The notes: generated by a model not told the origin, from the letters alone. A DNA stretch of 46,806 bases from JAIBJN01 sp963775395 (GCA_963775395.1 CAVZIX010000001.1:1-46806), one strand, 5' to 3'; positions 8,873 through 17,260 are shown, counted from the stretch's first letter. Numbers and translations: made by a program.

Positions 8873-9159
8873 AAGCCCGCTCTCGCGAGGTCGACTCGGA
8901 ATGTGATCTCGTCCTCGTAGCACCAGCACCAGTCCTCCCCCGGCTCGAGCGAGCGGATGATCGGGTGCTGGGACGAGCGGGCGTGCGCCGTCGCGTGACG
9001 GTGCGGCGAGGAGTCACAGCACCCGATGTGCCCGCAGGCGAGGCAGAGGCGCAAGTGGACCCACCAGCCGCCGATCCGCAGGCAGTCCTCGCATCCCGCA
9101 ATGTCCGCGGGCAGCTCAGTGACACGAATCGTGTCCAGATGCGTGCAGACGTCCGTCAT
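8869..9159 (-). CDS. UBP-type zinc finger protein
   Basis: 96 residues with the ordered Cys/His pattern of a ZnF-UBP domain: CTHLDTI near residue 5, CEDCLRIGGWWVHLRLC, then CGHIGCCDSSPHRHATAHA and HPIIRSLEPGEDWCWCY. In eukaryotes this fold binds the C-terminal Gly-Gly of ubiquitin; bacterial stand-alone copies are common in Actinobacteria and lack a defined ligand. It overlaps both neighbours by four bases (ATGA junctions), so it is firmly inside the operon. Confidence 0.9.
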   Translation of the reverse strand: MTDVCTHLDTIRVTELPADIAGCEDCLRIGGWWVHLRLCLACGHIGCCDSSPHRHATAHARSSQHPIIRSLEPGEDWCWCYEDEITFRVDLARAGL

Positions 9160-9683
9160 TCGTTCTTCCCTCTCTCGGAGAGCGCGCGGCGAAGGGCGCT
9201 ACGCTCGTAGGAGTCGCGGTACGGGATCCCGCCGAGGAAGATCGTGGGCGTGCCGGTGGCGCCGCTGGCGAGAGCGCTCTCGCGATCGGCTTCGACCCGC
9301 TCGAGATGGACATGCGCGTCAAGCTCTAGGCGGAAGCGCTCCGCCTCGAGTCCGATCTCGTTGGCATAGCGTTCGAGGTCAGCGCGCCCGAGCGCGTTCT
9401 GGCCACGGAACAGACGATCGTGCATCGGCCAGAAGCGTCCTTGCGCGTGCGCCGCCTCGCTCGCCTCAGCCGCCGCCAGGGCGTGGGGATGAATTTCGAC
9501 GAGCGGAAAGTGGCGGAAGACGAATCGAAACGGGACTTCCTCAGCCTCCAGATGAAGGATGCTGCGATAGGCGGCACGGGTATAGGGACACTCGTAATCA
9601 CCGAAGACGACGAGCGTCGGCCCGCTCCCGCCGCGCAGGTGGTCGCGGCCGTCGGCGACCTCCGGTTCGAGAGCGGTTCTCAA
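9156..9683 (-). CDS. DsbA-family thioredoxin-fold protein with CPYT site
   Basis: 175 residues. The segment VVFGDYECPYTRAAY (about residues 25-39) holds the DsbA-type active site, but as Cys32-Pro-Tyr-Thr, so the second (resolving) cysteine is absent. The rest matches the DsbA/FrnE-like fold with its helical insertion (RFWPMHDRLF) and the cis-Pro loop TGTPTIFLGG. No signal peptide is seen, so it probably works in the cytoplasm. A single-cysteine site favours glutathione- or mycothiol-linked reduction or isomerase chemistry; inferred. The TTG start overlaps the LUD stop (TTGA), and its own stop overlaps the next ATG. Confidence 0.85.
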   Translation of the reverse strand: MRTALEPEVADGRDHLRGGSGPTLVVFGDYECPYTRAAYRSILHLEAEEVPFRFVFRHFPLVEIHPHALAAAEASEAAHAQGRFWPMHDRLFRGQNALGRADLERYANEIGLEAERFRLELDAHVHLERVEADRESALASGATGTPTIFLGGIPYRDSYERSALRRALSERGKNE

Positions 9684-10306
9684 AAGCCCACGGCCTCGCG
9701 CACGATCACGACATGAATGCGGCCTGGATCCTCTTGGCGAATCTCGAGGATCTTGCCGACGTGGCTGTTCATCCCGTAGGCAGCGTATGCGCGCGCGTCC
9801 TCGAGGGGCAGGCTGTGCTCGAAGATTCGCTCCCGTCCAGCTTCAACGGTTGAGACAAGCTTCTGCGCCCCGACGACGAAGATCACCCGGTCGGCCCCCC
9901 AAGCGTACTGCGCGAGTTGGCTTCCGGATGCCGAGGCGACGAGAAGCGTCCCCTCCTGCGTGACCGCGTGCACGCTCCCGAGCGCGAAGTCGGGCTGTCC
10001 GCCCTTCGCCTTCATCTGGCGCCGCTCCGTCTGATAGTCGAGTGCAAGGAGCTCGGCGCGTACAGACTCGTGACGGCCCCCGCTGTTGATCGCCTCCGCG
10101 ATGCCCGTCTCTTCGAGGGTCACTGAGGTGTTCGTCATGACGGACGCGCCGATCGGGATGCGCTCGAGGACGGCGCGGCGAGCTGCGTCGAGGTCGTCGA
10201 CGACCTCGACGCTAAACCCATGCTCCTCGAGCGCGACGGTGGTGGCAGCCAACGTCTCTTCGTCGGGTAGTGCGGTAAAGCGGGCCTCTGCGGCAGTCGG
10301 TGCCAT
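9680..10306 (-). CDS. LUD domain protein (LutC/YkgG-like)
   Basis: 208 residues. TNTSVTLEETGIAEAI, the following AVTQEGTLLVASASGSQLAQ and VGAQKLVSTVEAGRERI are characteristic of the LUD domain, best known from LutC/LldG of lactate-utilisation complexes. Here no LutA or LutB gene is adjacent, so the partner is unknown and lactate oxidation should not be assumed. The ATG at 10306 is preceded by GGAGGG three bases away; an upstream ATG would lack this. It is the first gene of the five-gene operon and faces a MarR gene across two operator-like palindromes. Confidence 0.87.
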   Translation of the reverse strand: MAPTAAEARFTALPDEETLAATTVALEEHGFSVEVVDDLDAARRAVLERIPIGASVMTNTSVTLEETGIAEAINSGGRHESVRAELLALDYQTERRQMKAKGGQPDFALGSVHAVTQEGTLLVASASGSQLAQYAWGADRVIFVVGAQKLVSTVEAGRERIFEHSLPLEDARAYAAYGMNSHVGKILEIRQEDPGRIHVVIVREAVGF

Positions 10307-10340
10307 GATCCCTCCATGAGTCAGCTTCGGCATGCGATAG

Positions 10341-10379
10341 TTGCAGATGCAATCACCTTCTAGAACGTTGCATATGCAA
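10341..10379. promoter_or_regulatory. Two MarR-type palindromic operators
   Basis: TTGCAGATGCAA (10341-10352) and the perfect palindrome TTGCATATGCAA (10368-10379) lie 27 bp apart centre to centre between the divergent LUD operon and the marR-like gene. The second covers the marR-like start codon (10374). TAGAAC at 10361-10366 between them could be the -10 element, placing transcription start near 10374 and giving a leaderless message. This is the layout expected for autorepression plus operon repression. Confidence 0.7.
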
Positions 10380-10877
10380 GTAAATTCCCAGGCTGATTCG
10401 GCCGCGTTGATCGAACGACTCGTCGCAGAGGCGTCGCCGCGCCCGGGGGCGCTCGCAACCTGGCGCTCTTTCCTGCAGGCGCACGCGACACTCATGCGCC
10501 GGCTGGCCGGCGATCTCGCGCAGGCGACAGGGCTCTCGCTCGGCGATTTCGACGTGCTGGCCCAGCTTGCGGTGGCCGGGGGGGAACTGCGCATGAGCGA
10601 GCTCGCAGCGCGCGCCTTCAGCTCCCGCTCCGGGATGACGCGCCGCGTCGCACGCCTCGTCGACGAGGGCCTCGTCACGCGAGCCAGTGACGAAGCTGAT
10701 GCCCGCGGAGTCGTGGTCGCCCTGACGGATGCGGGCGTCGCCCGCCTCGCCGAAACCGCTCCCGTCCATCTCCGTGGCGTCGTCGAGCTATTTGTCTCTC
10801 AGCTCACCGACGAGGAGCTCGCGCTGCTCAAGAGTGCGCTGGACAAGGTCACGGCCGACTACTCGTTCGGTACCTGA
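10374..10877 (+). CDS. MarR-family transcriptional regulator
   Basis: 167 residues from ATG 10374. The winged-helix region reads LSLGDFDVLAQLAVAGGELR, then MSELAARAFSSRSGMTRRVARL and VDEGLVTRASDEADARGVVV, with the conserved Asp-Ala-Arg of the wing. MarR proteins are dimeric repressors that release DNA when bound by phenolics or oxidised at cysteines; this one has no cysteine, so a small-molecule ligand is more likely. It is divergent from the LUD operon and flanked by two TTGCANATGCAA palindromes, one over its own start codon. Confidence 0.9.
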   Translation: MQVNSQADSAALIERLVAEASPRPGALATWRSFLQAHATLMRRLAGDLAQATGLSLGDFDVLAQLAVAGGELRMSELAARAFSSRSGMTRRVARLVDEGLVTRASDEADARGVVVALTDAGVARLAETAPVHLRGVVELFVSQLTDEELALLKSALDKVTADYSFGT

Positions 10878-10907
10878 GAGGACCGCCCGATCCAGGGCCT
10901 TCCTTGA

Positions 10908-10980
<73 letters not shown>

Positions 10981-11054
10981 GCGCAGCTCATAGTGTAGCC
11001 AGGCGCCCGGTGCGAGTTCATCCTCCTGTAAGAGATGTCGCCCACAATGTCGGG

Positions 11055-11735
11055 ATGAGCACGACCGTCCTCGTCGTCGACGACGAGCCGATCGTTCGCG
11101 AGGTGGTGCTGCGTTACCTCGAGCGGGACGGCTTCCGCACGCTCGAGGCCGGCGACGGCGACACGGCGCGCCGGCTGGTCGAGAGCGAGACCCCGGGCCT
11201 CGTGATCCTCGACATCATGCTCCCCGGAGTCGACGGGCTCGAGCTGTGCCGCTGGATCCGGGCGCGGTCGGATCTGCCCGTCATCCTCCTCACCGCCCGC
11301 GGCGAGGAGGCCGACCGGATCGTCGGCCTCGAGCTCGGCGCGGACGACTACGTGACGAAGCCCTTCTCCCCGCGCGAGCTGGCCGCCCGCGTGCGCACGG
11401 TGCTGCGCCGCTCGTCGCCGCACGTGCCAAAGGCCGAGCGCCTCTCCTTCGAAGGGCTCGAGCTCGACGCGCGCACGCGCGAGGTCACCTCCGAGGGAGA
11501 GCTCCTGCGACTCACGGCCCGCGAGTTCGACCTGCTCTGGTTCCTGGCCAGCCATCCCAAGCAGGTGTTCTCTCGGGAACAGCTGATGGACAGGGTTTGG
11601 GGCTACGCGGCCGCGTTCGACACCGGGACCGTGACCGTCCACGTCCGGCGCCTGCGGGAGAAGATCGAGGCCGACCCCGCGCGCCCGCGCTTCCTCCAGA
11701 CCGTCTGGGGCGTCGGCTACCGGTTCTCGCCGTGA
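11055..11735 (+). CDS. OmpR/PhoB-family response regulator
   Basis: 226 residues. The receiver domain has the acidic pair VDDE, the phosphorylation site Asp53 in LVILDIMLPG, the conserved Thr in LLTARGEEAD and Lys in YVTKPFSPREL. The C-terminal winged helix ends TVTVHVRRLREKIEADPARP and VWGVGYRF, typical of OmpR/PhoB DNA-binding domains. ATG 11055 is chosen because the receiver fold starts immediately after it. Its stop overlaps the GTG start of the histidine kinase by four bases (GTGA), so the pair is translationally coupled. Confidence 0.93.
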   Translation: MSTTVLVVDDEPIVREVVLRYLERDGFRTLEAGDGDTARRLVESETPGLVILDIMLPGVDGLELCRWIRARSDLPVILLTARGEEADRIVGLELGADDYVTKPFSPRELAARVRTVLRRSSPHVPKAERLSFEGLELDARTREVTSEGELLRLTAREFDLLWFLASHPKQVFSREQLMDRVWGYAAAFDTGTVTVHVRRLREKIEADPARPRFLQTVWGVGYRFSP

Positions 11736-12811
11736 TCCCGTTCGCGATCGTCGTCGCGCTCGGAACCCTCACGGCGGGGCTCCTCGCCGCGCTCGCGCTG
11801 CGCCGCCTGCCCACCGTCCGCCTGCAGCTCGCAGGGCTCGGCCTCGTCGCTGTCGCCCTGCCGCTCGCCGCGGTGCTGTTCTCGGGCCTCGTCATGTTCG
11901 ACTCCGACCACGACCTGGCGATCCTGCTTGTCGCGGCGGGCTGCTCGACGGCGGCCTTCGGGGCTGCCCTCCTGATCGGCAGCTCGATCCACGGAGCGCT
12001 CGACCGGGTGCGCGGAGCCTCCTCGGCGGTCGCGGCCGGCGACCTCTCCGCCCGGGCGCCCGAGGACGGCCCGGCCGAGCTGGCTGAGCTCGCCGCCTCC
12101 TTCAACGAGATGGCAACGAGCATCGAGGAGCTCTTCGACGCCCGAACCCAACTGGTCGCCTGGGCGAGCCACGACCTCCGCACCCCGCTCGCCTCGATGC
12201 AGGCGATGCTCGAGGCGGTCGAGGACGGGCTCGTCGAGCCCGAGCACTACGTGCCGGAGCTCCGGCGTCAGGTGGCCGCGCTCGGGCTGCTCGTCGAGGA
12301 CCTCTTCGAGCTCGCACGCCTGGATGCCGGCGTCCTGTCGCTCGACCTCCTCGAGACGCCGATCGGTGCCGTCGTCCGCTCCGCCCTCGGCGGCCTCGAG
12401 GCCGAGGCGCAGACGCGACGCGTCACTCTTGCCGCCCGGATCGACGGCGACCCTCCCGTCCTCTGCGCGCCGGACAAGGTGGAGCGCGTGCTTCTCAACC
12501 TGCTGACGAACGCGATCCGGCACACGCCCTCGGACGGCGCCGTCGCGGTCGTAGTCGAGTCGCTCGACGACGAGGTGCGGGTGAGCGTCGAGGACTCGGG
12601 CGACGGCATCCCACCAGAGTCGATGAAGCGCGTCTTCGACCACTTCTGGCGGGGCGACAGATCGAGGACCGGCGGGGGGCACGCTGGTCTCGGGCTGGCG
12701 ATCGCGCACGGGCTCGTCGAGGCGCAGGGGGGACGCATCTGGGCCGAGAACCGTTCGGAGGGCGGCGCCAGGATCTCCTTCACCCTGCCGCGGCCACCCC
12801 AGCCGGCTTAA
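11732..12811 (+). CDS. Membrane sensor histidine kinase with HAMP domain
   Basis: 359 residues from GTG 11732. Two hydrophobic stretches occur near residues 3-22 and 34-54, with a further one at about 62-84, so the sensor is mostly membrane-embedded with no large extracytoplasmic domain. A HAMP segment (ALDRVRGASSAVAAGDLSAR) precedes the phospho-acceptor His147 in ASHDLRTPLASM. The ATPase domain shows the N box (LLNLLTNAIRHT), G1 (VEDSGDGIPPE), F box and G2 (GLGLAIAHGLVEAQGG). It is the cognate kinase of the upstream regulator. The signal may be membrane state or a lipid; inferred from the absence of a sensor domain. Confidence 0.92.
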   Translation: MIPFAIVVALGTLTAGLLAALALRRLPTVRLQLAGLGLVAVALPLAAVLFSGLVMFDSDHDLAILLVAAGCSTAAFGAALLIGSSIHGALDRVRGASSAVAAGDLSARAPEDGPAELAELAASFNEMATSIEELFDARTQLVAWASHDLRTPLASMQAMLEAVEDGLVEPEHYVPELRRQVAALGLLVEDLFELARLDAGVLSLDLLETPIGAVVRSALGGLEAEAQTRRVTLAARIDGDPPVLCAPDKVERVLLNLLTNAIRHTPSDGAVAVVVESLDDEVRVSVEDSGDGIPPESMKRVFDHFWRGDRSRTGGGHAGLGLAIAHGLVEAQGGRIWAENRSEGGARISFTLPRPPQPA

Positions 12812-12891
12812 GCATCTCCTAAGGACTGCGCAACCGGACCGCAAGCTTTGGGCCCTAGCGTCCCGCTGCCTTCAACCAAAGGAGAAGCGGG

Positions 12892-14007
12892 ATGCACAGG
12901 GTCAGATCGATCATCCTGGCGCTCGTCGTCGGAACCGCCTTCCTCGCCCTGGCCGGACCGGCCATGGCGTCCGGTGGCGGCCGCGGCGACGGCGCCGTCT
13001 ACACGCTCACAAACTCGGCGTCCGGCAATGCGGTGGCAGTCTTCGAGCGAGACCGCGACGGCTCGCTAACAGCGCGCGGGACGGTCCCGACCGGCGGGAA
13101 CGGCACCGGTGCCGGGCTCGGCTCGCAGGGAGCGCTGGTCCTCGACGACCGCCGGCTCCTCGCGGTCAACGCGGGCAGCAACTCGCTCTCGCTGCTGCAC
13201 GTCGACCGCCGCGGCAAGGTGCGGCTGGCCGACGTCGATCCGTCCGGCGGCGCGAGGCCGATCAGCGTCACCGTGCACGGCAAGATCGTCTACGTCCTCA
13301 ACGCGGGGAACGCCACGACGCCCGCCAACATCCGCGGGTTCCTCGCGCTTTCGGGCAGGCTCGTCCCGCTGCCCGGGTCGACCCGGCCGCTGAGCGGTGC
13401 GGCCCCGGACCCGGCTCAGGTCGAGTTCAGCCCCGACGGCCGCCACCTCGTCGTGACCGAGAAGGCGACCAACCTGATCGTCACCTACAAGGTGCGGCAC
13501 GGCTACGCAAGCGGCCCGAACGCGCAGCTCTCGTCCGGCATGACTCCGTTCGGCTTCGGCTTCGACAGGCGCGGTCTCCTGATCGTCTCCGAGGCCTTCG
13601 GCGGCGCTCCCGACGCGAGCGCCGTCTCGTCGTACTCCCTGTCGGGCGACGGGACGATCTCGCCGATCTCGGCGAGCGTCAAGACGACCGAGACGGCCGC
13701 GTGCTGGATCGTCGTGACCAAGAACGGCCGCTACACGTACACGACGAACACCGGCAGCAACTCGATCACCGGCTACCGGATCGGCACCGACGGCAGCCTG
13801 GCGATCCTCGACGCAGACGGCAAGACGGCAGACACCGGCGCGACGCCGATCGACATGGCGCTGACCAGGAGCAGCCGGATTCTCTATGCCCTCGCCGCCG
13901 GCGTTCCCGAAATCAACGGGTTCGTCGTCAACGGCGACGGCAGCCTCGACCACATCGAGACGGTCGGCGGGCTTCCCGCCGGAACCGTCGGCCTCGCTGC
14001 CAGCTGA
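12892..14007 (+). CDS. Secreted lactonase-like beta-propeller protein
   Basis: 371 residues with a Sec signal peptide (MHRVRSIILALVV, cleavage after AMA near residue 25). The mature part has repeating blades with motifs such as VEFSPDGRHLVVTEK and YTTNTGSNSITGYRI, as in the 6-phosphogluconolactonase/YVTN-type propellers. Secretion argues against a role in the pentose phosphate pathway; binding or hydrolysis of an extracellular ligand is more likely. AAAGGAG eight bases before the ATG supports the start. A strong hairpin terminator follows. Confidence 0.8.
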   Translation: MHRVRSIILALVVGTAFLALAGPAMASGGGRGDGAVYTLTNSASGNAVAVFERDRDGSLTARGTVPTGGNGTGAGLGSQGALVLDDRRLLAVNAGSNSLSLLHVDRRGKVRLADVDPSGGARPISVTVHGKIVYVLNAGNATTPANIRGFLALSGRLVPLPGSTRPLSGAAPDPAQVEFSPDGRHLVVTEKATNLIVTYKVRHGYASGPNAQLSSGMTPFGFGFDRRGLLIVSEAFGGAPDASAVSSYSLSGDGTISPISASVKTTETAACWIVVTKNGRYTYTTNTGSNSITGYRIGTDGSLAILDADGKTADTGATPIDMALTRSSRILYALAAGVPEINGFVVNGDGSLDHIETVGGLPAGTVGLAAS

Positions 14008-14015
14008 GGCCAGAC

Positions 14016-14048
14016 GGCGCGGAGGCGGGTCCGGCCCGCCTCCGCGCC
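14016..14048 (+). terminator. Strong GC hairpin terminator
   Basis: A perfect 14-bp inverted repeat (GGCGCGGAGGCGGG against CCCGCCTCCGCGCC) with a 5-base loop starts nine bases after the propeller gene's stop. There is no T-run, so it is a GC-type (non-canonical) terminator, common in high-GC actinobacteria. Confidence 0.7.
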
Positions 14049-14075
14049 CCTCCTCCCGCCGCCTACGATGCCGCC

Positions 14076-14954
14076 ATGCGGGCGGTCGTTCTCGACGACG
14101 CCGGGCAGCCGGCCCTCGGCGAGGTGCCCGAGCCGGACGGTTCGGGCGAGCTGGTGGACGTCGTCGCGTGCGGCCTGTGCGGCACGGACGTCCAGAAGCT
14201 CGGCCGCGCGGCCGCGGGGACCGTCCTCGGTCACGAGGTCGTCGCCAGGAACGCAGACGGACGCCGTTCCGCCCTCGTCCACCACCTGCCCTGCGGCGAG
14301 TGCGACCGGTGCCGCGCCGGGCACGAGACGACCTGCGAGCGGTTCCCGGAGCCGACGATCCTGCCCGGCGGCTTCGCGGAGCGCGCGAGCGCCGCGCGGA
14401 CGATCTTGCTCCCCGACGAGATCGACGACGCCACGGGGACGTTCGCCGAGCCGCTCGCCTGTGTGCTCCGGGCGGTCGACCGCATCCCGCGCGGCCGCGT
14501 CCTCGTCGTCGGCTGCGGCTTCGCCGGGCTCCTCTTCGTCCAGGCGCTCGTCCGCCGCGGGGACGACGTCCTGGCCGCCGACCCGCTCGCTCACCGGCTC
14601 GAGCTCGCACTCGGCTACGGCGCCCAGCCCGCCGACGGAGAGCGGGTCGAGGCCGCGGTCCTGTGCGCGCACGGTGGCCTCGACGGTGCGCTCGCCGCGC
14701 TCGAGCCCGGCGGCACCCTGCTCCTTTTCTCATGGCTCGTCGACCCGGCCACGGTCGACTTCGAGGCCGTCCTGCGGCGCGAGCTGACGCTCGTCGGTTC
14801 GTGCTCGGCAACGCCGGCCGCGATGCGGGAGGCGATCGCCGTTCTGCCCGAGCTCGACCCGATCCCCACGGTGACCCTGCCGCTCGAACGCTTCGCCGAA
14901 GGGCTCGAGCTCTACCGCAGCCACGAGGCCGTCAAGGTCGTCTTCACGCCGTGA
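14076..14954 (+). CDS. Zinc-type medium-chain dehydrogenase (short form)
   Basis: 292 residues, shorter than the usual 340-350 of sorbitol- or threonine-dehydrogenase relatives. CGLCGTD and GHEVV provide the catalytic-zinc ligands. CGECDRCRAGHETTCERF carries the four structural-zinc cysteines. VLVVGCGFAGLL is the NAD(P)-binding turn. The deficit appears spread over loops, so the gene looks intact. It overlaps the next dehydrogenase gene by four bases (GTGA), and the two proteins may form a heteromer or successive steps. Substrate unknown; a polyol or sugar is likely from the family. Confidence 0.82.
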   Translation: MRAVVLDDAGQPALGEVPEPDGSGELVDVVACGLCGTDVQKLGRAAAGTVLGHEVVARNADGRRSALVHHLPCGECDRCRAGHETTCERFPEPTILPGGFAERASAARTILLPDEIDDATGTFAEPLACVLRAVDRIPRGRVLVVGCGFAGLLFVQALVRRGDDVLAADPLAHRLELALGYGAQPADGERVEAAVLCAHGGLDGALAALEPGGTLLLFSWLVDPATVDFEAVLRRELTLVGSCSATPAAMREAIAVLPELDPIPTVTLPLERFAEGLELYRSHEAVKVVFTP

Positions 14955-15886
14955 GGGCACTTCTCTATCACGGCCCCGGCGACCTGAGGGTCGAGGAGGT
15001 CCCGCGCCCCGAGCCCGGCCCGGGCGACGTGCTCGTACAGGTGGAGGTCGCGCTCACGGACGGCACCGACGCGAAGGCGTTCCGCCGCGGCCACCCGCTG
15101 CTCCTCGCGGATCTGCCGAGCCCGTTCGGGCACGAGTTCTGCGGCGTCGACGTTGCCACGGGCCGTCGCGTCGTCGCGGCGAACTCGGCTCCGTGTGGGG
15201 AGTGCGCGCCGTGCCGGCGCGGCGAGGAGACGCTCTGCGAGGACCTCACGCCGTTCCTCAACGGCGCCTATGCCGAGTTCCTGCTCGTGCCCCCGCGGAT
15301 CGCCGCGCGCAACCTCCTCCCCGTCCCTCCGGTGCTCGCGCCGGAGGTCGCCGCCATGGTGGAGCCGCTCGCGTGCTGCCTGCGCGGCGTCGAGCGGGCC
15401 GGGGTCGAGCCCGGCCAGACGGTGGCCGTGCTGGGGCCCGGGCCGATCGGCCTGATGCTCTGCGCCGCGGCCAGGGACGCCGGCGCGAACGTCGTCGTCG
15501 TCGGGGGCCGGCCGGAACGGCGCGAGCTCGCGCGCGAGTTCGGTGCGGTGCCGGGCGACGGCGCGGGCGCCGACGTCGTCATCGAGGCGGTCGGGACTGC
15601 CGAGGCGTGGCAGGACGCCCTCGGGCTCGTGCGGCCGGGCGGTACGGTCGTCTTCTTCGGTGGACGCGAGCTCGGCGTCGACACCTTCCGCCTCCACTAC
15701 GAGGAGCTCACGCTGAGGGGCGCCTTCCACCACACCCCGCGCCACGTCCGCGCGGCGCTCGCCTTCCTGGCAAGCGGCGCCTACCCCTGGGAACGCCTCG
15801 TCACGCACCAGGTCGGCCTGGAGCAAGTCGCCGGCCTCTTCGCCGACCCGCCTGCTGACCTCCTCAAGGCCGCTGTCGTGCCCTAA
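14951..15886 (+). CDS. Zinc-type medium-chain dehydrogenase (second, coupled copy)
   Basis: 311 residues from GTG 14951. Features are FGHEFCG, the structural-zinc block CGECAPCRRGEETLCEDL, and the Rossmann turn VAVLGPGPIGLM. The usual catalytic CxxCGTD near residue 35 is replaced by VALTDGTDAKAF, so the first catalytic-zinc cysteine is missing. This is an oddity shared with some sugar-alcohol dehydrogenases of actinobacteria and may change the chemistry. It is translationally coupled to the upstream copy. Its stop codon overlaps the stop of the convergent O-methyltransferase gene by four bases. Confidence 0.82.
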   Translation: MRALLYHGPGDLRVEEVPRPEPGPGDVLVQVEVALTDGTDAKAFRRGHPLLLADLPSPFGHEFCGVDVATGRRVVAANSAPCGECAPCRRGEETLCEDLTPFLNGAYAEFLLVPPRIAARNLLPVPPVLAPEVAAMVEPLACCLRGVERAGVEPGQTVAVLGPGPIGLMLCAAARDAGANVVVVGGRPERRELAREFGAVPGDGAGADVVIEAVGTAEAWQDALGLVRPGGTVVFFGGRELGVDTFRLHYEELTLRGAFHHTPRHVRAALAFLASGAYPWERLVTHQVGLEQVAGLFADPPADLLKAAVVP

Positions 15887-16516
15887 GCGCGGCGGACGAG
15901 CGTGACGCCGTCGCGCACCGTCAACAGAACGGCCACGACCCGTCGGATCTTCGGCGATCCGGGCGTTGAGCTCGACGAACATCTCGGTCTCGGGCGTCTC
16001 CGGAGGCTCCACCACGCGGCCCGACCAAAGCGTGTTGTCGAGCGCCATGATCCCCCGCGGCGAGAGCCTGGGCACGAGCGCCTCGTAGTACGCCGGGTAG
16101 TTGAGCTTGTCGGCGTCGATGAAGATCAGGTCGTACTCGCCCTCGAGCCGCTCGAGGGTCTCGAGCGCAGGGCCGAGGTGGATCGTGATGCGGTCCGCGA
16201 CGCCGGCCTCCTCGTGGTAGCGCCGCGCGACGGCCGCGTGGGTCTCGTCCACCTCGAGGGTGTCGATGTGGCCTCCCGGCGGCAGCAGAGGCGCCATCGA
16301 GGTCGACGAGTACCCGCTGTAGGTGCCGAGCTCGAGTACGCGCTGAGGCTGGAGCGCGAAGACGAGGAACTCGAGCAGGCGGCCCTCCACCGGGCCGGTC
16401 AGCATCTGCGGCGCGCGCAGCGACTCCTTCGTCTCCTCGGCGAGGCGTTTGAGCAGGTCGGACGGCGGGGTCGTGCTCGCCTCGGCGTACTCCTGGATCT
16501 GCGGGGGCTCGAGCAT
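15883..16516 (-). CDS. O-methyltransferase, SAM-dependent (frameshift at 15943)
   Basis: Repaired length 210 residues. The N-terminal 191 residues are a class I methyltransferase of the CCoAMT/family-3 type: VLELGTYSGYSS (SAM site), LEVDETHAAVARRYHEEAG, DLIFIDADKLNYPAYYE and DNTLWSGRV. The family ending follows in another frame: after GAT-CCG one extra base (plus-strand T at 15943) is present, and skipping it restores RVVAVLLTVRDGVTLVRRA and a TAG at 15883-15885. The restored stop overlaps the convergent dehydrogenase stop exactly, which supports the repair. Substrate is unknown; members methylate catechols and other phenolics. The shift may be a sequencing error. Confidence 0.85.
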
Positions 16517-16540
16517 GGGAACCGACAGGGTAGCCCTGGG

Positions 16541-17260
16541 CTAGCGACGCTCGATGCGCGAGCCGCCGATGACGGCGTCGTGACCGTCGCGGAAGCGCAC
16601 CCACGCCTTGCCGCCGCCGTCGTAGTCGTGCGCCCAGACCACGAGCGTGGCCTCGGCCCCCTCCACGTGCACACGCTCCGTCCCCTCGGGGTCGGCGCCT
16701 CGCCAGACGCGGACGAACGGGTTCTCGTCGTACTCGCGCCCGATCGTGGTCTCCTCGCTGTGGCCGGGATAGACGGCGAGCTCGTGCGGCAGCCCCATGA
16801 GCACGTCCATGATCGAGCGGCGCAGGTCGTCGAAGCCCTCCTGCGCTCCGCCGACGGAGCCCGTGAAGAGCGTGTCGCCGGTGAAGACGGCCTCTCCGTC
16901 GACCACGAACGCGAGCATCCCGCGCGTGTGCCCGGGCGTCCGCAGGGCCTCGATGCGGAGATCGCCGGCCTCGATCACCTCCCCGTGGCCCAGGTGCTCG
17001 GCGCCGTTGATGCCCTCGTCGGGCGCCGCGAGCACACGCAGGCCGTAGCGGTCTTCGAGCAGCTCGTGGTTGGCCACGTGGTCGCGGTGCGCGTGGGTCG
17101 TCAGCAGGTACGTCGGGTGTACCTCGAGGCGGTCGACGGCCGCCAGCAGCGGCTCGATGGGCGCTCCCGAGTCGATGAAGACGGCGGTGCCTCCGGAGCG
17201 GTCCGCCACGAGATAGGCGTTGGAGAGCCACTGGGGATCCATGCTCCGCTCGACGATCAT
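16541..17260 (-). CDS. Metallo-beta-lactamase-fold hydrolase (glyoxalase II-like)
   Basis: 239 residues. The dinuclear metal site motif is THAHRDH (about residues 55-61), with further ligands in TPGHTRGM, FTGDTLFTGSVG and YPGHSEETT. This arrangement is that of glyoxalase II and related thioester hydrolases. After about residue 185 there is an extra 50-residue C-terminal part (VVWAHDYDGGGKAWVRFRDG) that is not part of the core and resembles a small beta unit. Likely a cytoplasmic hydrolase; substrate not determinable. It lies upstream of the O-methyltransferase on the same strand with a 24-bp gap. Confidence 0.88.
   Translation of the reverse strand: MIVERSMDPQWLSNAYLVADRSGGTAVFIDSGAPIEPLLAAVDRLEVHPTYLLTTHAHRDHVANHELLEDRYGLRVLAAPDEGINGAEHLGHGEVIEAGDLRIEALRTPGHTRGMLAFVVDGEAVFTGDTLFTGSVGGAQEGFDDLRRSIMDVLMGLPHELAVYPGHSEETTIGREYDENPFVRVWRGADPEGTERVHVEGAEATLVVWAHDYDGGGKAWVRFRDGHDAVIGGSRIERR

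Noticed and set aside
9680..10306. A lactate-utilisation (lutABC) operon
   Set aside because: Only a LutC-like LUD protein is present; no iron-sulfur partners LutA or LutB are encoded nearby.
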